Source: Salmonirosea aquatica
Lineage (GTDB): Bacteria; Bacteroidota; Bacteroidia; Cytophagales; Spirosomataceae
DNA length: 64,000 nt
Direction of reading: 5' to 3'
Assembly: GCF_009296315.1 (NCBI RefSeq)
Contig: NZ_WHLY01000002.1
Coordinates: 434,001 to 498,000 of the forward strand
Both the position numbers and the translations under genes were made by a program. How positions within the stretch are numbered: the first letter of the stretch is position 1; every line of letters begins with the position of its first letter. Positions 51,136 through 58,337 of this stretch are shown one piece after another. The notes beneath the pieces were generated by a model that was given only the letters and a program-made list of their open reading frames with translations, did no database searches and was not told the DNA's origin.

Positions 51136-52503
51136 ATGCATAAAACCGTCGTCATCGACATCGTGGGCCTGAGCGCCAACCTCATCGGCGAGCACACGCC
51201 TTTTCTGAAAAGGTACCTCGAAGGCCGTACCCTAACCCCCGTCAAGCCCGTGTTACCCGCCGTGACCACTACGTCGCAGTCGTGCTATGTCACGGGTAAG
51301 TGGCCCGCCGAAAACGGTATCGTGGGCAATGGCTGGTACGACCGCGAAGATGCCGAAGTGAAATTCTGGAAGCAGTCGAATCATCTGGTGCAGGGCGAAA
51401 AAATCTGGGATGCTGCCAAAAAGCGCAATCCCGCCTTTACCTGCTCCAAGATGTTCTGGTGGTACAACATGTACTCCTCCGCCGACTACTCGGCCACGCC
51501 ACGCCCGCAGTACCACGCCGATGGCGTAAAAGCCCCCGATTGTTACACCCACCCGCCCGAACTGCGCGACCGACTGCAAAACGAACTGGGACAGTTTCCG
51601 CTGTTTAATTTCTGGGGGCCCAACGCAAATCTGAAATCTTCCCAATGGATTGCCGATGCTTCCATGCGGGTAGACGACTGGCATGATCCCACGCTGACGC
51701 TCATTTACCTACCGCATCTGGACTATTGCCTGCAAAAATTCGGGCCTGATTTTTCCAAGATTTCAGTAGAGTTGGGAGAAATCGACAAACTGGTGGAAAC
51801 CCTCGTGCGATTTTACGAAGACAGGGGAGCCAAAATAATGCTGCTTTCAGAATACGGCATCAATCCCGTATCACGACCCGTCCACATCAACCGTATTCTG
51901 CGGGAAGAAGGGCTGATTACGGTACGTACCGAGCGCTGGTACGAGTTGCTGGACGCTGGCGCGTCAAAAGCTTTCGCTACCGCCGATCACCAGATTGCGC
52001 ACGTGTATGTGAACGATAAAACGAAGTTTGCCGAAATAAAAAAACGGCTGGAAGGTACCCCCGGCATCGCCCTGGTGCTGGACGAAGCCGGAAAGAAAGA
52101 ATACCACCTTGACCACGAACGGTCGGGCGATCTGGTGGCCGTAGCCGAACCCGACAGCTGGTTTACCTATTACTACTGGCTCGATGACGCCAAAGCGCCC
52201 GATTATGCCAAACTGGTGGACATTCACCGCAAGCCGGGCTACGATCCGGTGGAGATGTTCATGGACCCTAAAAATCCGCTCATCAAACTGCGGGCGGGTT
52301 ATAAACTGGGCCGTAAATTAGTGGGACTGAGGTACCTGATGGATGTCATTCCGCTGGATGCCACGCTGGTCAAAGGCTCACACGGGAGTAGCCAGGTACC
52401 TGAAGAATATTATCCGATTTGTGTTACCGATCAGAAAGTAGAAAAATCTTCCTTGGAAGCCGTGGATGTGTATGATGTCATTTGGGATCACATCTGGTCG
52501 TAA
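51136..52503 (+). CDS. eboF: EboF, nucleotide pyrophosphatase/alkaline-phosphatase-superfamily protein
   Basis: This 455-residue protein of the alkaline-phosphatase superfamily has VVIDIVGLSANLIGEHTPFL (metal-binding Asp), LPAVTTTSQSCYVTGKWPAE (nucleophile Thr region), IYLPHLDYCLQKFG, MLLSEYGINPVSRPVHINRI and VKGSHGSSQVPEEYYPI. It has no signal peptide. It belongs to the NPP-like branch and closes the ebo operon. Its last 16 bases overlap the convergent DUF456 gene. Confidence 0.88.
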   Translation: MHKTVVIDIVGLSANLIGEHTPFLKRYLEGRTLTPVKPVLPAVTTTSQSCYVTGKWPAENGIVGNGWYDREDAEVKFWKQSNHLVQGEKIWDAAKKRNPAFTCSKMFWWYNMYSSADYSATPRPQYHADGVKAPDCYTHPPELRDRLQNELGQFPLFNFWGPNANLKSSQWIADASMRVDDWHDPTLTLIYLPHLDYCLQKFGPDFSKISVELGEIDKLVETLVRFYEDRGAKIMLLSEYGINPVSRPVHINRILREEGLITVRTERWYELLDAGASKAFATADHQIAHVYVNDKTKFAEIKKRLEGTPGIALVLDEAGKKEYHLDHERSGDLVAVAEPDSWFTYYYWLDDAKAPDYAKLVDIHRKPGYDPVEMFMDPKNPLIKLRAGYKLGRKLVGLRYLMDVIPLDATLVKGSHGSSQVPEEYYPICVTDQKVEKSSLEAVDVYDVIWDHIWS

Positions 52504-52970
52504 AGGCCATAACCCGCGTAGATAATCATCGCGATACAGAGCAGAATTTGCACAAATACCCCGGAAAGAAAACCCAGAAACGAGCCAAAAGCAGCACGGA
52601 GCGCGTTTTTTAAAGAAGCCTTTCCGATTAGTTCGCCTACCAGCGCGCCCAGAAAGGTACCCAGGAAAATGCCGATGGCTGGGATGAAAAACAAACCACC
52701 CAGCCCGCCCACGATGGCCCCGATACTACCGTACCGAGTGCCGCCAAAGCGCTTCACACCCCAAATCGGAATATAGTAGTCCAGCACCCCAATGACGACC
52801 GCCAGTATCCCGAATGTGATGAGTGCCGTGGTGCTGAAATCGGCAAAGCGGCTGAAATAAATCAGCAGCAGCCCGCCAAAACTCAGCCCCGGTCCGGGCA
52901 ACGGAAGTACCGAACCCGCTAGGCCGACCAGCAGACAAATTATTCCCAATACTAATAAAATGACGTCCAT
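52488..52970 (-). CDS. DUF456-family membrane protein
   Basis: This 160-residue membrane protein has about five helices and the DUF456 signature LGIICLLVGLAGSVLPLPGP, DYYIPIWGVKRFGGTRYG, IGAIVGGLGGLFFIPAIGIF and LGTFLGALVGELIGKASLKN. Function is unknown. It is convergent with and overlaps the eboF 3' end by 16 bp. It is divergent from the dehydrogenase gene that follows on the plus strand. Confidence 0.9.
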   Translation of the reverse strand: MDVILLVLGIICLLVGLAGSVLPLPGPGLSFGGLLLIYFSRFADFSTTALITFGILAVVIGVLDYYIPIWGVKRFGGTRYGSIGAIVGGLGGLFFIPAIGIFLGTFLGALVGELIGKASLKNALRAAFGSFLGFLSGVFVQILLCIAMIIYAGYGLYDQM

Positions 52971-53019
52971 CTGTGAGCGGTTCTTTTGGTTTTACTATTT
53001 AAAAAAACATCAGGCCAAC

Positions 53020-53027
53020 TATCTTTG
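53020..53027 (+). promoter_or_regulatory. Bacteroidota -7 promoter element (TATCTTTG)
   Basis: This is a perfect TAnnTTTG match about 120 bp before the ATG of the dehydrogenase gene. The would-be -33 region has TTT but no full TTTG at the normal distance. The leader contains a dispersed repeat. Confidence 0.4.
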
Positions 53028-53093
53028 CCAAATCGCAGTTGAAGGTTTTATGCACCAAAGATGACTATAAATTCCAGGCTCATCGCGGAAATC

Positions 53094-53142
53094 TCCACTG
53101 TCAACCGCCAAGCGGCCTTGTGTCCATTGTCAACTGTCAACT
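53094..53142. repeat. Dispersed TGTCAACTGTCAACTA-type repeat copy
   Basis: CCACTGTCAACCGCCAAG, a GC-rich centre and CATTGTCAACTGTCAACTAA lie directly before the dehydrogenase start codon (ATG 53150). It has the same core as the clusters at 13358-13437 and 14545-14577. Confidence 0.65.
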
Positions 53143-53149
53143 AAAAAAA

Positions 53150-54367
53150 ATGTCCAAAGTACTCATCATCGGCGCGGGAGGCGTCGGCAGCGTGGTAGCT
53201 CACAAGTGCGCCATGAACAGCCAGGTATTCAGCGAAATCATGCTGGCCAGCCGCACCAAGTCCAAATGCGATAAAATTGCCGCTGAAATCAAGGAAATGC
53301 ACGGCGTAGAAATAAAAACCGCTCAGGTCGATGCTGACATCGTGGCCGAAACGGTCATCCTGATCAAGCAATTCCAGCCCAAAATGCTCATCAACGTAGC
53401 CTTACCCTACCAGGACCTTACGCTGATGGAAGCGTGCCTGGCCACGGGAATCCACTACCTCGACACCGCCAATTATGAGCCTAAAGATGTGGCCAAGTTT
53501 GAGTATAGCTGGCAATGGGCCTACCAGGAGCGCTTCAAGCAAGCCGGACTGATGGCGCTGCTGGGCTGCGGTTTCGATCCCGGCGTGACGCAGGTATTCA
53601 CGGCCTACGCTAATAAGCATCATTTCGATGAGATGCACTACCTCGATATTATCGACTGCAACGCCGGCGACCACGGTAAGGCCTTTGCCACCAACTTCAA
53701 TCCCGAAATCAACATCCGCGAAATCACCCAGCCGGGCCGCTACTGGGAAAATGGCGAATGGGTTGAGATTCCGGCCATGAGTATCCACAAACCCATCGAC
53801 TACCCCGGCATTGGCCCCAAAGAAAGCTACGTGCTGTACCACGAGGAACTGGAATCACTGGTGAAGCACTTCCCGACCTTGAAGCGCGCCCGCTTCTGGA
53901 TGACTTTCGGACAAGCCTACATCACGCACCTCAACGTGCTGGAAAATGTGGGCATGACGAGTATCAAACCCATCAATTTTAAGGGCGTGGAAATCGTGCC
54001 GCTGGAATTTCTGAAAGCCTTACTACCCGCGCCGGACACGCTGGGCGAGAATTATTCGGGCCAAACGTCCATCGGCTGCCAAATCAAGGGCATCCAGAAC
54101 GGCGAGGAAAAAACCTACTACGTGTGGAACAACTGCGACCATGCCGAAACCTATCGGGAGGTACGCGGGCAGGCCGTCAGCTACACCACAGGGGTACCCG
54201 CCATGATCGGGGCCATGCTGATGCTCACGAATGAAGATTGGATGAAACCCGGCGTCTGGAATTGCGAGCAGTTGAACCCTGACCCATTCATGGAAAAACT
54301 CAATGAGCATGGCCTGCCCTGGCAGGAGCGAGTGAATGTGGAGTTGCCGCATGAGTATCCAAATTAA
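53150..54367 (+). CDS. Saccharopine dehydrogenase-family protein (carboxynorspermidine dehydrogenase-like)
   Basis: From ATG 53150 the protein is 405 residues. It has an N-terminal Rossmann motif (MSKVLIIGAGGVGSVVAHKC), then MLASRTKSKCDKIAAEIKE, LINVALPYQDLTLMEACLAT and LGCGFDPGVTQVFTAYANKH. These match carboxy(nor)spermidine dehydrogenase of the alternative spermidine pathway (condenses aspartate semialdehyde with a diamine; here putrescine or diaminopropane). The gene encoding the paired decarboxylase is not adjacent. The in-frame extension to 53039 covers the dispersed repeat and is unlikely to be translated. Confidence 0.88.
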   Translation: MSKVLIIGAGGVGSVVAHKCAMNSQVFSEIMLASRTKSKCDKIAAEIKEMHGVEIKTAQVDADIVAETVILIKQFQPKMLINVALPYQDLTLMEACLATGIHYLDTANYEPKDVAKFEYSWQWAYQERFKQAGLMALLGCGFDPGVTQVFTAYANKHHFDEMHYLDIIDCNAGDHGKAFATNFNPEINIREITQPGRYWENGEWVEIPAMSIHKPIDYPGIGPKESYVLYHEELESLVKHFPTLKRARFWMTFGQAYITHLNVLENVGMTSIKPINFKGVEIVPLEFLKALLPAPDTLGENYSGQTSIGCQIKGIQNGEEKTYYVWNNCDHAETYREVRGQAVSYTTGVPAMIGAMLMLTNEDWMKPGVWNCEQLNPDPFMEKLNEHGLPWQERVNVELPHEYPN

Positions 54368-54395
54368 TGGTGAACGAGTGAATAGACTTATCAAT

Positions 54396-54430
54396 CAATT
54401 GCTTCAGGCTTTAGCCTGTGGTAAGCGGAG
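54396..54430. repeat. REP-like dispersed palindromic element
   Basis: CAATTGCTTCAGGCT TTAGCCTGTGGTAAG carries a CAGGCT/AGCCTG stem. The inverted copy of the same element lies at 57286-57315 (CCTCGGGCTGAAGCC, TGAGGCAATTGG). Both are non-coding. Confidence 0.6.
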
Positions 54431-54448
54431 TCAGAGTTCATAACAAAT

Positions 54449-54486
54449 AAAAAGGTACCCTGGCTTCGTTGCTGGGGTACCTTTTT
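54449..54486. terminator. Terminator built from two GGTACC palindromes
   Basis: AAAAAGGTACCC (54449-54460) and GGGTACCTTTTT (54475-54486) form a 12-bp stem with a 14-nt loop and a T-run on each side. It is placed between the dehydrogenase gene and the convergent sugar-isomerase gene. A third GGTACC follows at 54499-54504. Confidence 0.85.
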
Positions 54487-54505
54487 GATTATTTGGAAAG
54501 GTACC

Positions 54506-55396
54506 CTACCCTTCCGGCCAGTACTCGGCCATTTTTTTTCGCAGGAAAGACACGCTTCTTTCAAGTTGTTCCATACCCTCGACGCCATCTTCGATGCTGA
54601 TCCAGCCGTTGAAACCTACCCGCTTCAATTCAGTAAAAATGGCATCATAGTCGTTAAGGCCTTTCCCAATTTCGCCGTGGCGGAGGCGTTTGGCATAGCC
54701 GACCGCCCCACCTTCTTCGTTGCGCAAATCTTCAATGGTACCCTCGATAAGGTACCGATCGCTGGCGTGCATGGTCACCACACGGTGCGAAACCCGGTAG
54801 AGCAGCTCCAACGGATCTTCGCCCGCCAGAAACGTATTGCTGGGGTCGTAATTCACCCCAAAATTGGGATGATCGATGCGCTCAACAAGCTGACAGAACA
54901 CGTCCATTTTCTGGGCAAATTCGGGGTATTCCCAAAAGTCATCTTTATAATGATTTTCCAGAATCAGCGTAATCCCGCGCTCCTGGGCGTAGGGCAGGCA
55001 GGCTTCGATGCATTGCGCCGCCAGTTCCACACCCTCATCCAGCGAAAGTTCGGGACGGCGTTGCCCGGACAGTACCCGGCAGTAGGTACCCCCCAGAGCA
55101 TGAGTCATATCAATCCAACGCAGCTGTTTTTCAATTTCACGCTGGCGAAAATCGGCATCGGGATGCGTAAAATCGGGCGAACAGCAGAGCATGGGAATCA
55201 CCAGGCGGCGCGCCTCCACATCGTGCCGGAAAAGGGACCAGTTGGCTTCGTCGGCCATTTCCAGAAATCCCGCGTACCATTCCAGGCCATCGATGTCTAG
55301 CTTACTGGCGAGTTCGATCCATTCGGATACCTGCATGGTACCCGTTTTGCAGAGTTCCTGCATGAAAGCCTTGGGAAAAGCCGCGAGTTGAGGCAT
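54506..55396 (-). CDS. Sugar phosphate isomerase/epimerase-type TIM-barrel protein
   Basis: This 296-residue xylose-isomerase-like TIM barrel carries metal-site residues in LILENHYKDDFWEYPEFAQK, NFGVNYDPSNTFLAGED, RVVTMHASDRYL and NGWISIEDGVEGMEQL. Family members epimerise or isomerise ketoses and sugar phosphates. It is the last gene of a four-gene minus-strand operon with an SDR, a zinc alcohol dehydrogenase and a hexulose-phosphate-synthase-like gene (gaps of 4-130 bp), which suggests catabolism of a sugar, polyol or uronate. The specific substrate is unknown. Confidence 0.88.
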   Translation of the reverse strand: MPQLAAFPKAFMQELCKTGTMQVSEWIELASKLDIDGLEWYAGFLEMADEANWSLFRHDVEARRLVIPMLCCSPDFTHPDADFRQREIEKQLRWIDMTHALGGTYCRVLSGQRRPELSLDEGVELAAQCIEACLPYAQERGITLILENHYKDDFWEYPEFAQKMDVFCQLVERIDHPNFGVNYDPSNTFLAGEDPLELLYRVSHRVVTMHASDRYLIEGTIEDLRNEEGGAVGYAKRLRHGEIGKGLNDYDAIFTELKRVGFNGWISIEDGVEGMEQLERSVSFLRKKMAEYWPEG

Positions 55397-55405
55397 AGCG
55401 TTGTT

Positions 55406-56197
55406 CTAAATTGGGGATGGGAGTTTTTCGGGTAAATTCCGGCCGATAAAAGGATACTGGGCCAGATCCACGACCTGCCCGCTCACGGGACCGCTTTCGT
55501 CCGACAGCCAGTACACCGCCGCCGCCGCGATTTCTTCAGGAGCCAGCAGCCGTCCCGCCGGGGCAAATACCGGGGGTACCTTCGTGAACCAGTCCTCCGG
55601 CGCGCCTTGCTTACGTTTGATTTCTTTTTCCTTGCCCGTCAGGACCCAACCCGGATTGACCTGATTGACCCGAACGCCGTACTCCCGAAAGAGTACATCG
55701 CCCAAGTTGCGCGTCATGGTCATCAAAGCGCCTTTAGACATACTATACGCCAGCAGATTCGGGTCACCGCACCAGGCGTTGACCGAACCAATATTAAGCA
55801 CGCATCCCCGAGCCTCGCTGAGGTAGGGCAAAGCGGCCTGAATAATGGCTACTGGCGCAATGGCATTCACAGCGAACATCTGGTGCATAAGCGCGGCGTT
55901 AGTAGTTTTTATATTGGAAAAATCAATGTAGGCCGCGTTGTTAACCACCGCATCAAGCCGCCCGAAGGTACCTAAGGCGCGCTGAACCAGTTGGTCAGGT
56001 ACCTCGGGGCGGGTAATGTCGGCGCTGAGCAGGGTAGCTTTTTCACTACCTAGTTCCCGCACCAATTCCTTTCCTACCTCTTCTTCCAGGCCATTGACCA
56101 CCAGTTTCGCCCCTTCCTCGGCACAACGTTTTGCGATGGCCCGGCCAATGCCCGTACAACCACCCGTCACCAAAATCACTTTTCCGGCCAGTCGCAT
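55406..56197 (-). CDS. Short-chain dehydrogenase/reductase
   Basis: This 263-residue SDR oxidoreductase has the NAD(P) motif VTGGCTGIGRAIAKRC, the NNAAYID element, the catalytic serine in CVLNIGSVNAW and Tyr/Lys in LLAYSMSKGALMTM. It has a C-terminal GQVVDLAQYP-type segment. It probably oxidises a sugar or polyol in the operon's pathway. It starts 4 bp after the end of the zinc dehydrogenase gene, so the two are tightly coupled. Confidence 0.93.
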   Translation of the reverse strand: MRLAGKVILVTGGCTGIGRAIAKRCAEEGAKLVVNGLEEEVGKELVRELGSEKATLLSADITRPEVPDQLVQRALGTFGRLDAVVNNAAYIDFSNIKTTNAALMHQMFAVNAIAPVAIIQAALPYLSEARGCVLNIGSVNAWCGDPNLLAYSMSKGALMTMTRNLGDVLFREYGVRVNQVNPGWVLTGKEKEIKRKQGAPEDWFTKVPPVFAPAGRLLAPEEIAAAAVYWLSDESGPVSGQVVDLAQYPFIGRNLPEKLPSPI

Positions 56198-56201
56198 GAT
56201 T

Positions 56202-57242
56202 TTATACAGGCTTGAGAATACTCTTGACTACCTGGCCCGAATGCATGGCCTCGAAAGCCGCATGCCATTCCATCACCGGCCACACGCCGCCGATAATCGG
56301 ACGTACATCCAGTTGTCCGCTGGTCAGCAGGGAGAGTACTTTCTCCCAAATGGGCCAGTTGTGGCTGAAACTTCCCTGTAGGGTCACGTTTTTCTGCACC
56401 AGCGTGTCCAGTGAAAAGTTCATCGGTTGCGGCCCCCAACCTACCTTGGTGATGTGGCCGTTAGGCCGCACGAGTTTCAGGGCTACCTGCAGGGTAGCAC
56501 TCACCCCAGCGGCGTCGATGACGCAATCGGCCCCCAGGCCATCGGCCCGGAAAGCCCACTCGCTGGCATCGCCGATCAGGGGTTCGCAGCCGTACTGCCG
56601 GGCTATTTCCAGCCGACCCCGGTCGGCTTCCAGGCCCACAATGGCTACCTCGGCTCCGCACAGGCGCGCCATGGCGGCGCACAGAATTCCGATGGTACCC
56701 GGCCCGAGTACCATCACTCGGTCGCCGGGCCGCACCTTCGAATTGCCCACCACAGCGTTGTAGGCTACCGAGCAGGGCTCGGTAAGGCAAGCCTGCTCAA
56801 AGGGCAGAGCGTCGGGCACGCGGTGCAGGCAGCGCGCGGGTACCTTCACGTAGCGCGTCATGGCTCCGTTGACGCCGTAGCCAAAGCCCTTGCGGGTGGG
56901 GTCCAGATTATAAAGCCCCTGCCGGGATAGCGGACTGGCCGGATCAATAACGGCGGCGGTTTCGCTTACTACCCGGTCGCCTTCGCGCCAGGTTTGCACC
57001 CGACTACCCAACTCCGCAATGTGCCCACCGAATTCGTGCCCCAGAACCACGGGGTAGTTGACCGCCCAGCTGTGGTCGGCGGTCCATTGGTGGAGGTCGC
57101 TGCCGCAGACGCCGACATTGGCCACTTCCAGCAGTACTTCGTCTTCTCCGATGGTAGGTCTGGAAATTTCCCGGATTTCGACGCTCCCTTTTTCGGGCGC
57201 ATAATTGACAACAGCGGCTGATTTCATAAGGGGATACTTCAC
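56202..57242 (-). CDS. Zinc-dependent medium-chain alcohol dehydrogenase
   Basis: This 346-residue MDR enzyme has the catalytic zinc site in VGVCGSDLHQW and GHEFGGHIAELG and the Rossmann motif VMVLGPGTIGILCAAMARLC. The four-cysteine structural-zinc lobe is missing: the segment reads DPASPLSRQGLYNLDPTRKG where cysteines are normal. It resembles sorbitol/threonine dehydrogenases, acting on a secondary alcohol such as a polyol. It is the second gene of the sugar operon, 129 bp after the hexulose-phosphate-synthase-like gene. That gap contains a REP-like element. Confidence 0.9.
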   Translation of the reverse strand: MKYPLMKSAAVVNYAPEKGSVEIREISRPTIGEDEVLLEVANVGVCGSDLHQWTADHSWAVNYPVVLGHEFGGHIAELGSRVQTWREGDRVVSETAAVIDPASPLSRQGLYNLDPTRKGFGYGVNGAMTRYVKVPARCLHRVPDALPFEQACLTEPCSVAYNAVVGNSKVRPGDRVMVLGPGTIGILCAAMARLCGAEVAIVGLEADRGRLEIARQYGCEPLIGDASEWAFRADGLGADCVIDAAGVSATLQVALKLVRPNGHITKVGWGPQPMNFSLDTLVQKNVTLQGSFSHNWPIWEKVLSLLTSGQLDVRPIIGGVWPVMEWHAAFEAMHSGQVVKSILKPV

Positions 57243-57285
57243 TTTTCTTTTTAAATACTTAAAATCAATCTCTTCACTTTATTCT

Positions 57286-57315
57286 CCCTCGGGCTGAAGC
57301 CTGAGGCAATTGGAA
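57286..57315. repeat. REP-like dispersed palindromic element, inverted copy
   Basis: CCTCGGGCTGAAGCC and TGAGGCAATTGG match, in reverse orientation, the element at 54396-54430. The central stem is GGCTGAAGCC-like. It is non-coding and lies between two genes of the sugar operon. Confidence 0.6.
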
Positions 57316-57371
57316 CAAGGCTACCTATTTACCATCGAAATCGCTCGAACAGCATTTTCAACTTTCCATTT

Positions 57372-58069
57372 TCAATTCCCCACATTTCCATAGGCATGAA
57401 TGCGGCCGCAGATCAGCCGGAGAGAACTTTCCAGATCTCCACTGGCGGTCTGGAACGAATCGGCATCAATGGTCAGCGGCGCACCCAATACTACCAGCGG
57501 GGCGCCGTACTCAGGACAGCGAATAGCCTGTTCGAGCGAAAGCCCTCCTACGGCCTGTACGGGTACCTTTACGGCATTGACTACTTCCCGCAACTGATCC
57601 AGCGGACTGGGCATCCGGTGCCCTTGAGCGGCAATGCCCCGGCGTTCGTCGTAGCCAATGTGGTGAATCACAAAATCGCAGCCCAGGTCTTCGAGCCAGC
57701 GGGCGCCCTCCACCATATCGGGACAGCCCAGATTGTCGCCCATGACTTTTACCCCATAATCACGACCTGCCTGCACGACTACCTTGATTGTTTCAGCGTG
57801 GGCACGCGCCATGACCACCACGTGGGTCGCTCCGGCTTTGGCCATCATTTCGGCTTCGAGGTAGCCGCCGTCCATGGTTTTCAGGTCGGCTACGATGGGT
57901 ACCTTTGGAAAAGCTTCGCGCAGTTTGCGCACGCCGTGCAGACCTTCGGCCAGGATCAGGGGGTACCTGCTTCCAGCCAGTCCACCCCGGCACGTAGCGC
58001 TAGGGCAGCCGTTTCCAGCGCTTCATCGATATTCGTTAGGTCGAGGGAAATTTGTACAATGGGCTTCAT
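57372..58069 (-). pseudogene. 3-hexulose-6-phosphate synthase / 3-keto-L-gulonate-6-phosphate decarboxylase-like, frame broken by one base
   Basis: The N-terminus (MKPIVQISLDLTNIDEALE, then GVDWLEAGTP) is encoded at 58069 downwards, and the rest (GVRKLREAFPKVPIVADLKT, then MDGGYLEAEMMAKAGA, DYGVKVMGDNLGCPD) is one frame off. A run of five C/G at 57959-57963 would need six to join them. With one base added the product is 232 residues, the normal length. The DxKxxD motif (VADLKTMDGG) of the OMP-decarboxylase superfamily is intact. Family members either fix formaldehyde on ribulose-5-phosphate or decarboxylate 3-keto-gulonate-6-phosphate. The neighbouring isomerase/dehydrogenase genes favour a sugar catabolic role (inference). 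Confidence 0.85.
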
Positions 58070-58253
58070 GCCGAGGGTAAGGGGTTATCGGTACTTCGTA
58101 AATTTTACCAGCTTGCGAGGAAGGGGTACCTATCGCTCAGAGCTGAGCGCTTGAGTGATCCGGGGTTTCCTTACTAACTCCTACTTACTACTCTCAAAGT
58201 GCCATTTTGTACTATTTCTAAAAACTACGTCAATCCGCTGCTCCAAATCCTAT

Positions 58254-58286
58254 TTTGCAAAACCGGATATTTTGTTCGTATTTTTA
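58254..58286 (+). promoter_or_regulatory. Bacteroidota-type promoter for the amidohydrolase pair
   Basis: TTTG at 58254-58257 and TATTTTTA at 58279-58286 are 21 bp apart, one base off the TAnnTTTG consensus. The start codon follows 51 bp later. A CGCTCA/TGAGCG hairpin (58134-58149) lies further upstream in the same 268-bp gap. Confidence 0.45.
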
Positions 58287-58337
58287 AAGCAATTATTAAC
58301 CTACTAATCATTTTCTATAACCAAACCTGTACAATAC

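Noticed and set aside
54485-55300. Open frame opposite the sugar isomerase gene
   Set aside because: It is antisense to a TIM-barrel gene with a clear metal site and starts inside the terminator region.
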